A DNA stretch of 64,000 nt. Origin: Glandiceps talaboti (Eukaryota > Hemichordata > Enteropneusta > Spengelidae). The notes below the pieces were generated by a model. The model saw only the letters and a program-made list of their open reading frames with translations, did no database searches and was not told where the DNA came from. The translations under genes and the position numbers were made by a program. Positions 54,769 through 64,000 of the stretch are shown here, in pieces; within the stretch, counting starts at the first letter, position 1, and each line of letters begins with the position of its first letter. The DNA is taken from contig NC_135559.1 of the NCBI RefSeq assembly GCF_964340395.1, positions 18,973,150 through 19,037,149 of the forward strand. Direction: 5' to 3'.

Positions 54769-54961
54769 GATGTGGAGAATATGGCTTGATTTCTTTATTT
54801 ACCTCAATTTCCTTCGTATATATTGTAATTTTTTTTTTCATTTTTTTTTTGGTCCAGGAAGGCAGCAATCACTCTCGTAACAAACAAAACAAAAAACGAC
54901 AATAAGCGAAGGAATTTGAGGTAAATAAAGAAATCAAGCCGTATTCACCACATCAGATTTG
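54769..54961. mobile_element. Fold-back element with ~52 bp arms
   Basis: TCTGATGTGGAGAATATGGC, TTGATTTCTTTATTTACCTC is mirrored by GAGGTAAATAAAGAAATCAA, GCCGTATTCACCACATCAGA. About 90 bp separates the arms. Confidence 0.8.
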
Positions 54962-55589
54962 AATCAGATTGGTCCTTTATATTCTATTTTATCTATACCT
55001 TGGGATGACTGCCTACTTCCTTTATTCACACAACAAGATTTACTAGTATTTTAACAGAAGTGTTCATAAAAAAACAAGCACACAGTAGCCAAGAAATACA
55101 GTAAACCTTAGATGCTGGGTTTCTCTCCAACATCTATGAGTAAACATAGCAAATCAAGCCTTTTTCCTTGGATCAGATTTCAATCAGATTCTGATGTATA
55201 TAGAGATAACATGTAAAATATCTAGTGATGTTACCAGCCTTTCCAGTGCTGAAAAACATACAGCCAAAATTATTTTAATAAAGATTACTTTAATTTTCTG
55301 AACTAATTTTTAATAAATGTATGTTTTCTTTGAGTCTGGAGTCAGACAAATAACTCTCTTTGCTGAATCTATGTCATCAGTTTTATTACAGGGTAAAAAC
55401 AAAGATTTACTATGGACACATTTAAAAGCTGAGTTGTAAACCATTTACACAATTGAAAATACTTATAGAACCTTGATTAAACTATAGTAGTACAATATTA
55501 ATGTCGATGAATGGCCTTTTTGACACTACATTTGCGTTCTGGCATTCTCAGAATAGTTCATTACCTAGTATGGATTCCTAGACATTTTT

Positions 55590-55778
55590 TGGTACATATC
55601 AAAATTTACATCATTAGATCATTGATATGTTATATCTTGATACCAGGTTTGGGTTCAGTCAATTGCAAATGATAGTTAGGTATACTTCAGTAAGTAGAAT
55701 ACTATGAGTGACTTTTAAATATGTAGTATAAATCTCGCCCAAAAATATAGAAACACAGTTTGTGCCCTTTTAATTTGT
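55590..55778 (+). mobile_element. Relative of MITE 33377-33718 (partial)
   Basis: Matches the right part of that element: TTGATACCAGGTTTGGGTTC, CTTCAGTAAGTAGAATACTA and TTTGTGCCCTTTTAA. The left end is not recognisable. Confidence 0.65.
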
Positions 55779-56036
55779 ATATTCCTTGTTGTAAGCAATG
55801 TGACATCATTTCTGAAAACAAGGTATCCACAGATTCATCGTGATTGTTTATGTATTAGTAATAAGTCTACAAAATGTATGCTGTCTTTTTACGCAATTGC
55901 AATTATTGCCATGGTAACATTATCAGACTGACTGATACATCAGTTTTAGTTATATAATGTGTTTTTTGTCAGTATCACCATACAGAGTCCCTACATGTAT
56001 AATCATTGTAATCTGATCACACTGATAACTCTACCC

Positions 56037-56400
56037 TGTTTACCGTGCGATTTGTGATTTTGCTTCAATGTCTAACTAATGGTTACCGCTTGCAATGCTA
56101 GTATTGACAACTGGTTAATTTAGCCATGCCCCCAATGGTAGTTTTCAGCATACCTGTTGGCAGATATTCACTTAATATTCGCTTTATGTAAATTATATGT
56201 CTTCACAATGAGTGCACATTTACATATTGACTTCATTTGGATATATAGTCAATTAGGCTGATGTACATTATCACTCCACCTAGTAACCAATCAGTTGGAG
56301 TGATTAATGTTGAAACCACATAAACTGTTTGCCATTGTGAGCAATACAAGTAGTTAGTAAAACAACAAAGCCAAATCACAGATCGTGATGTAAACAGTCT
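56037..56400 (+). mobile_element. MITE with CTGTTTAC ends (copy without TA expansion)
   Basis: CTGTTTACCGTGCGATTTGT then GATTTTGCTT is mirrored by CAAATCACAGATCGTGATGT then AAACAG. Related to 27658-28285. Confidence 0.75.
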
Positions 56401-56570
56401 ACGTTAACTGTAATGTCTGCCATTTTGAAATTATGCTAATTATGGTTTGAGGTATGTAATGAGAACTGTTGCTGTGAGTGTGGCTCCTAGGATATGTCAT
56501 TCCATAGAACAGTAATTAAAAACTGACGATGCCAATAGACAGGCTAGGATCAATGTGATTGTCAATAGCT

Positions 56571-56825
56571 GGCCTTTCCAAAATTTGTCATGGTGGCGCT
56601 CTACTTCCTGTCTGTGTGTACCTTGGGGGTATACATGGTATAGGTTAGGTTAATCTTAGAGCACTGCTGTTTTCCTCGATGTCTGAACAACACGAAAACA
56701 TCCCTGATTTACACAGAATACCAAAGGAACAAAGCTCTTAAGAAACAGTACTACGAGGTGATGATACCCGCAATTTGAGTGAGGGCGCTGTATTCTCAAT
56801 TTCCAGTTTGCAGTCTGGAATGGCC
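56571..56825 (+). mobile_element. MITE with GGCCTTTCCA ends, copy 2
   Basis: Whole-length relative of 52360-52622, including CTACTTCCTGTCTGTGTGTA and TTCCTCGATGTCTGAACAA. Confidence 0.85.
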
Positions 56826-57118
56826 CATTGTGATTAAGTACAGCATGTCTACATCATTGAATCTGACTCTTCTGCACTCTTTCCACCCAGTGACAGACAA
56901 GCTATGATTGGTGGTGGCTAGACTCCAATCAAAAGTGAAATAAAGAATTCATAGTCATAAATAACTCAGCATATAATTGCAGTACTGTGCCCCTTTAATA
57001 GATAAGTGAAACTTACAACGATTTGACCCATGGAGTCAATATACCATTTATTTAGCCGACGTGCCTCAAGTTAAAGTAGAATGCACCGTGGGGACCATTG
57101 TTCCTGAAAGTCAAAGTT

Positions 57119-57357
57119 CTTACAATGAGTAACACTGAAGTAAAGCACTTTCTCTATGCACTTCACTCATTTATAACATTCAAATCAAGTGTAAAAGTAT
57201 ATACTGTTTCAATTGGTTTATTTACAAGCCTAGCATGTTGCCTTTCTAATGTGGTCAATTAGCAAATGAAACAGTATACGTTTACACTTGATATGGATGC
57301 TATAAATGATTGTGGTACATACAGAAAACGCTTTACTTTGGTGTTAAGGGTTGTAAA
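57119..57357. mobile_element. Element with ~105 bp inverted arms
   Basis: TTACAATGAGTAACACTGAA, GTAAAGCACTTTCTCTATG and TCAAGTGTAAAAGTATATAC pair with AGAAAACGCTTTACTTTGGT, GTTAAGGGTTGTAA and GTATACGTTTACACTTGATA. A disrupted relative is at 25308-25738. Confidence 0.75.
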
Positions 57358-57429
57358 ATCTCTTCAAACTCCGGCATATGAAAGCTTGTTCCGAGTCCTT
57401 TCGAAGTAATCAAAGAAATTTTGGGCTTC

Positions 57430-57655
57430 ATCATCTTACTTTCAAGAAAACCGACAATTTTCATTCCCCATAAAATCAACACATTATTTTCGCGGCCATA
57501 TTGGATTCTAAAATGACTTAATTTTGAAAATCATTTTAACCTGTACTTCAAAAACGTATACTGTCACCCTTGATTTTTTTTCTTTTAGATTTTATCTGAG
57601 ACTGGGGTTTAGTATCCCTGAATAGCGTAACAGCAAAAGTTGAAAATTTTATTTT
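57430..57655 (+). repeat. Dispersed ~220 bp repeat, copy 3
   Basis: CGGCCATATTGGATTCTAAA, CACCCTTGATTTTTTTTCTT and GTAACAGCAAAAGTTGAAAA match the copies at 18770 and 40625. Confidence 0.7.
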
Positions 57656-58350
57656 CGAGGCACATACTACGTTACTATGGTAACGATTATTGTCCCCAGC
57701 ATATATTGATGCGGCCCCTCGGTAAACCATCAACTTTGCATAACCTCTCCACGGATGAAGTATTCAACCCTATAGCGTTTACAGCACAACAGCCTGAAAA
57801 TCAATTTGATGCCATAAATACTAACCTTCGTTCAGAAATCTTTTGTTAATGTCAAATCATTTTGCAAGGAATATGCATTAGTGGTTTTATTTGATTGTGG
57901 TATATTTTTACATTAGAGACAGTAATAGTATACACTTAGTAGGATTTATTTGAGTAGATTTATTAGCATCGTTAAATGTTGGAAGGGCTGGACAGATGTA
58001 ATCTTTCTCTCTCGTTCTCTCTATTGCTCTATCTACTGTGTGATACCATCGCAATGTTGCTGTATAATGGTGAAATGATTTTTCTTCATATCGTATTCAC
58101 TAACTGACAATCAAACGACAAGAAAAGTTAAACATGTAATGACATACAGGTACGTGCAGTGTATTCTAATAGTATTAATACAGTTTTGACTTCTTTTAGC
58201 GTTTTCCCCAATATAACTACAGTACACTTTAAAAATGTACGCTCTGACGCTGGGAAGTATTGACAAACTACGCCTTGTGTGTGAATATGGATTAGTGACA
58301 CACATTTACAAATATTATAACTGCTTAGGGTAAGCCGAGTACGTACTTGC

Positions 58351-58880
<530 letters not shown>

Positions 58881-58893
58881 GAGCGAGCGAGCG

Positions 58894-59033
<140 letters not shown>

Positions 59034-59959
59034 AAGCTTAGGACAGTACAGTATAGTTACTTTGGAACGATAAATAGGAAACGAATGCGAAGTTTCGATC
59101 CGTCTACTAGTACTTGATCACGCATTGATTAATTATTCAGCGTTAATGTCTCTCTCTGGAAGCTTAGAGCAAGGAAACAGAGAGCCTCAGACAAATATAC
59201 GCACACGGTATATCACATAACGATAGGCTAACAAAAAAGATAACGCAAAACGTATATATATATAACACTAGAATGCGATGAATTTGATATCAAAATCTAC
59301 ATGGTAATTTCAAATCGTAAAGTCGATCAACACACGTAATTTACAGAGACAATTTTGTCCACGCTTAAAATGAGATTGATTCGAATGTCAGTTTTAACCC
59401 AATGGTTCGTCCATTTATTTGTCGTCATACTGACAGCGTAGGGAGTATACATCTCACATACTTCAATTTATCTTAATTTTTGAAGCATCTATCTAAACTT
59501 CAAACACTTACGATAACATTGAACTAGTCTGTCATACTAAACACAATCAAATGTTTTATACAGCTATGATTAGCATAGTACGTATGTCTAAGGTATAATA
59601 AAAAATGCGTGTTTCCCATAACCAAACCGACCCTTAGTGTAAGCCGCCAAGCATAAACATTTTTTTAAACATTTGCAACAAAGTATACAAGAAATTCTTT
59701 GTCTTCTTGACCTTCATGTACGTCTGTTTTCTTTCCCCAGTGATGTCTGTACACATTTCATCAAACTATCCCAGTAGGGGTATTCTGATCGACATTTCGT
59801 TTGGTTTTTGGGTCGACATAGAAACGACAAAATGAAATAAAACAAAAAAAGACCAACCTACCCTATTTTCTGTGGCCACGTTATCGGAGACACACACTTA
59901 TATTTGTTCCTCCTAGTACTGTAGATACAATGTACATCATAAAAATATTTGGCGCAGTC

Positions 59960-60108
<149 letters not shown>

Positions 60109-60177
60109 ACAAACTTCATTATTTCATTATTTTTATCTCAAACTTCTACAACGATAAACATCGCAAGTTAAAATGTT

Positions 60178-60535
60178 ATCATATCATATATCATATCATA
60201 TCATATCATATCATATCATATATCATATCATATCATATCATATCATATCATATCATATCATATCATATCATATCATATCATATCATACCATACCATATCA
60301 TATCATACCATACCATACCATACCATATTACCATACCATATATCACATCACATCACATCACATCACATGCATCATATCACATCACATCACATCACATCAC
60401 ATGCATCATATCACATCACATCACATCACATCACATCACATCACATCACATCATATCTCATATCATATCACATCACATCACATCACATCACATCATATAT
60501 CATATCATATCATATCATATCATTTCATATCATGT
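60178..60535. repeat. (ATCAT)/(ACATC) pentanucleotide array
   Basis: About 358 bp of CATAT, CATAC and CACAT pentamers in blocks of one variant each, suggesting local expansion of each variant. Confidence 0.97.
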
Positions 60536-61075
60536 ATCTCATTTACAATATCATTTCGCGTATTATATACATTATATCGTATATCAAAGTCAATGTAGAC
60601 CTTTCACAATAATTGTATCCTGGCCAAGAATTTCATAACTTACTTTCTGGATAACTTTCACTGCTAAATTAATATTACTGCACTGTCTTGCATAGCTACG
60701 GCATACACTCGATCTCTAACTATTTACGTAACTACCCATGAAGTACGTGGCAAGGCGTAATTTAAAAAAAGCTTCCCAACACTTTCAGGTTTTGAGTAAT
60801 TTTGAAGAGCCCTCTCGTCTTTCAGCAAAGCAATTATCATCTTTCTCCATCACGGTAAAAATAGTTTTCGACGTCACAAAATATTGTTATTCTCGAATAC
60901 ATCCACTTCTTTCTTTTGATGTCATTAATTTTTTTAATGAAATAAAAGAAGTGAAACGTAATGCTACTCATAAACGAAGTGTCTCGAAACCATGAAATAC
61001 ATAAATAATGCGAAGATCAATCCAACGACGAAAACTTGAAGTGCTCGATGTGTTTCAAATTTTACGAGTAAGTGG

Positions 61076-61440
61076 AGTCAACGTGATCGAATTGTTAGGC
61101 TGGCCAGCTCGGAAACTTCAAGGTGTCGGTTCAAGCCTCGCCGTTGCCGATTGTTTCTGAAATGCTTAGTGTTCTTGGGCAAGATTTCAACCACTGGCAC
61201 AATTCCTGTGCTTGTCAACCCAGCTTTGTGATTGGGGACCAGATAAGACAGAGGTTGCAATGTGAATACTTTAATCCTATGCGCTTATAAAGGCTGCAAT
61301 GGATTGTATGCTCACCTGAAAATTAAAGGAAGAAAATAGGTCATTATGCTATTATAGGTCCATGCCAATGGTAATAATTGTAAAGTGCGTTGAGCACAAT
61401 GTGGGAAAGCGCTGTAAATAAACTACCATCATTATGACTA
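61076..61440 (+). mobile_element. tRNA-derived SINE, copy 2
   Basis: B box GGTTCAAGCCT at 61129-61139. The body CCTATGCGCTTATAAAGGCT and the tail AATTGTAAAGTGCGTTGAGC then GTGGGAAAGCGCTGTAAATA match the copy at 31385. Near full length. Confidence 0.85.
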
Positions 61441-62686
61441 AAGAATACATTGTTATTCTACTATTTCCGTCCTTTACAGGTTCAAAGAGTTAAGTAGTTT
61501 AAGTCATCTAGAAAGTCAGCAGACGTACATGAACGGCGTCAAACAAAACAAACCACTGTTTTGTTCCCATGGCAACTTTTGATGTCGATGAGAAAACCTC
61601 TCTTTTACTTTGACAGATGTTGACCACTTTGCTTCTTGGATAATCCGGTAGTAAAATTTGGCCGCAATACAGTGCCATATAAAATAACACTTACTATTCT
61701 AATAAAGGAAACGGCTTTACAATTACTATAAATCTCCCTGTATCACACATGTCGTTAGAAATCAGTCGAAACAGTCCGACAGTAACAAATCATATTATAC
61801 GTCATGGGGGCCAAAGGTCACACAGTGTTATTATTCAAACTTAAGCCTACACCTTTTACATAAACACAGTGTCGCATAAAATTTTACGTTTTCATCAGAA
61901 ACGTGAAGTTATGGTAACGTTTCACTGGGAAAGGATACAAAAGAAAAGAATGAAAACAAATGAACAAACCTGACTTGTCTTTTGGTAAAATAATTGAAGT
62001 TCTTTTTAGATCGAGAAGGCCTCTTTTTCGAGAAGGTGTTGGAGCGAAAACCCGCAAGAATGTTCTAACACTACGAATTATTACTTATCTATCTCCCTGG
62101 AATTACATGCCTGCAGGTATAAAAAGAAGCTCACAAAATAAACTGAAATCGGAAAACAATCAATTTGTGGTAAAATCCCAAGAAACCATTAAGATGTATA
62201 ACGTCCGCCAACAAATTGTTTAATTGTAATATATCACCATCCAGCAACTGTTCAGTGGCAGTTTACTCGTCATAACATTTCTAGCAAATTGGCTTCGTCT
62301 AGATCAGATTTCGTACTTTCTGTAGGGACGTGTCACTAAATTCCTGCCTTGAACTCAAAACCCAAAACATGTTTAAATCATAGATGTTATGGGAACTTAA
62401 ACATTTTATATGAACAAAAACATAAAAGCTAGCCAAAAACGGTAATGCACACGTACTGAGTCTATGCTCATTAGCGAGCGTTCGTTGGAGCGGCTCTAAT
62501 AACGACATTTAAATGAAAATTTACGGTCTCACTTATAGTATGCAAAAAAACATCTCAGCTGATGCCACGGTTCACAAAATGTCGTCTGATGTATACTCAA
62601 AAATACATTTCGTTACAATAATTTCACCCCATTAATTCGAAAATGTAATAAAATTCACCATTTTTGGTAGCCTGTTATTGTATACA

Positions 62687-62700
62687 TTTCCCGCCATTTT
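62687..62700. promoter_or_regulatory. E2F/YY1-like composite site
   Basis: TTTCCCGCCATTTT contains the E2F consensus TTTCCCGC. On the minus strand, AAAATGGCGG matches the YY1 core. It is 1.2 kb upstream of the start codon at 63874. A motif match only. Confidence 0.35.
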
Positions 62701-62978
62701 CCCTTGCTATAAATTGTTTAAGACCGACGTCTCCAGGTTATTGTGGGCATGAACATTTTGAAAAAATTCTTAATATATCGCCAATTGAAAATGCATTAGA
62801 CGCATAGAGGAAAATCTGTTAGAAATAGATAAATGCATTATTGTTTTTGTTGCAACTAATATACACAACAATAACAACACAAACAAACAAACAAACAAAC
62901 TAGGGTAGTAGAGAGCTGACTGAATGAACTGAACATGTACAATGAAAATCACGAGACCTGAAACAAAACGTTATCTGT

Positions 62979-63195
62979 GTCAACAAAAATCTTACCAACA
63001 TTGCTACATTTTATCATCTGGCTCAACAAAAATCTTACCAACATTGCTACATTTTATCATCCGGCTCAACAAAAATCTTACTAACACTGCTACATTTTTT
63101 ATCATTTAGCAAATATCTCTGTTGGTAAGATTTTTTGTTGAGCCAAACGATAAAATGTAGCACTATTGGTAAGATTTTTGTTGAGCCAGATGATG
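62979..63195. repeat. ~42 bp repeat: three direct units followed by two inverted units
   Basis: CAACAAAAATCTTACCAACA, TTGCTACATTTTATCATCTG occurs three times (about 62981, 63022, 63065). Its reverse, GGTAAGATTTTTTGTTGAGC then GATAAAATGTAGC, occurs twice from about 63122. The block folds into a long hairpin. Confidence 0.9.
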
Positions 63196-63873
63196 TTTTG
63201 TGATTCAAGTTACTTGTTTCTCAAAATGATTAGTTTGATAAATATGTGGATTTAGTCTAAATATGTGCTTTTAATAAGTTCAATACATAACCATTAATAG
63301 CTGGGCATATGTGGTTATCGCTGATTGATTTCTTTTCACGAATTATTGAATTATGAAGCCTTATCATTACGATCTCAGAAAGACATTCTTGATATAATGT
63401 GACATTTTCATACGTGGTCTGTTTACTTCCATTTGTAGATTGTCCATGCAAACCTGTTATTATTGGCAGTGTCAGTTACATGTGTGTTGATTCGTTAATC
63501 TTGTTGATCGATACTACTGTTACAGAATCTGACGTCACCCTTGACCTCCTCTCTGTAGGAATCTCGGGATTCTGGCTGTGTCGTGGTAAATGTTTGAAAA
63601 TTCACACAACTGTGTACCCGACCTGAATGCAACTGGACTAATTGGCTATCGTCGACAAATTAATTATTTTCCAACGTATATTATTCAAACATCTCACACA
63701 CTAGCGTTAAAAGCTCTTCTTTGGAAATGTTATTGGTGGTGTTTCCGTGACGTGAAATGAAAGTAGTTGTTTCAACAACAGTGCTTTTCAAATAAGGGAG
63801 GACCTCAACCATACGCAAACTAGGAGCGAAAAAGAGATTAATTGTTTAAGAAAAAAAAATACTGTGCTACAAA

Positions 63874-64000
63874 ATGTTGGATACGGTGGATACAGTGAAA
63901 ACGAAGGCTAATTCTCTGACGTTGAAATGTTGTAGAAACAGCGGCGCACAAACCTCCCAGACTTGGTGTTTGGTCTTCGGAGTTCTGTTCAGTGTCTACG
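63874..64000 (+). CDS. N-terminus of an unidentified, possibly membrane, protein (cut by window edge)
   Basis: From ATG (A at -3, in-frame TAA nine codons upstream) the frame is open for 42 codons to the window end: MLDTVDTVKTKANSLTLKCC, then TSQTWCLVFGVLFSVY. A hydrophobic stretch begins at CLVFGVLF, which suggests a signal anchor or first membrane helix after a short cytoplasmic Cys-containing tail. A scavenger-receptor class B (CD36-like) N-terminus would look similar, but 42 residues cannot decide this. Could also be a chance frame. Confidence 0.4.
   Translation, partial: MLDTVDTVKTKANSLTLKCCRNSGAQTSQTWCLVFGVLFSVY

Noticed and set aside
61960-62223. 87-codon plus-strand open frame
   Set aside because: Basic composition but no domain, no splice context and no repeat relative. 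Not enough to call.
62979-63195. CRISPR-like array
   Set aside because: Units are contiguous without unique spacers, are partly inverted, and lie in an intron-bearing animal genome.

Overview
This is nuclear DNA from an AT-rich, intron-rich, repeat-dense animal genome. The evidence is spliced genes with short GT-AG exons, tRNA-derived SINEs, non-LTR retrotransposon tails, many short inverted-repeat (MITE-like) elements and long microsatellites. The protein families and repeats point to a marine invertebrate, either a non-vertebrate deuterostome or a lophotrochozoan. I cannot place the species from sequence alone.

Layout. (1) Positions 1-16173 hold the 3' end of a plus-strand LHFPL-like tetraspan membrane protein gene. 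Its last two coding exons are at 9217-9315 and 16055-16173; the exon(s) for the first three membrane helices were not found and probably lie left of the window. (2) Positions 16174-31189 are intergenic, made of minisatellites, MITEs and two long (TA)n tracts. (3) Positions 31190-48771 hold a complete minus-strand glycerol kinase 5 (GK5) homolog. I reconstructed 17 exons with consistent GT-AG introns and phases, giving 526 aa. (4) Positions 50475-53411 hold a divergently transcribed plus-strand gene of three exons (322 aa). I identify it as an AUNIP homolog (aurora kinase A and ninein interacting protein). (5) Positions 53412-63873 hold no recognised gene; they contain MITEs, a large palindrome flanked by (GA)n, tetra- and pentanucleotide arrays and a SINE. 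(6) At 63874 a plausible new plus-strand gene starts and runs off the right edge.

The three recognised genes do not form a pathway: one is a membrane tetraspan, one a sugar/polyol-kinase-fold protein and one a DNA-repair/centrosome factor. GK5 and AUNIP start about 1.7 kb apart in opposite directions and may share a promoter region. The most unusual features are a minisatellite that repeats the GK5 exon 4 splice donor, the number of distinct short inverted-repeat families (about 15, most seen in two or more copies), and a tandem array split by a SINE. I saw no CRISPR, operon or other prokaryotic-type system.
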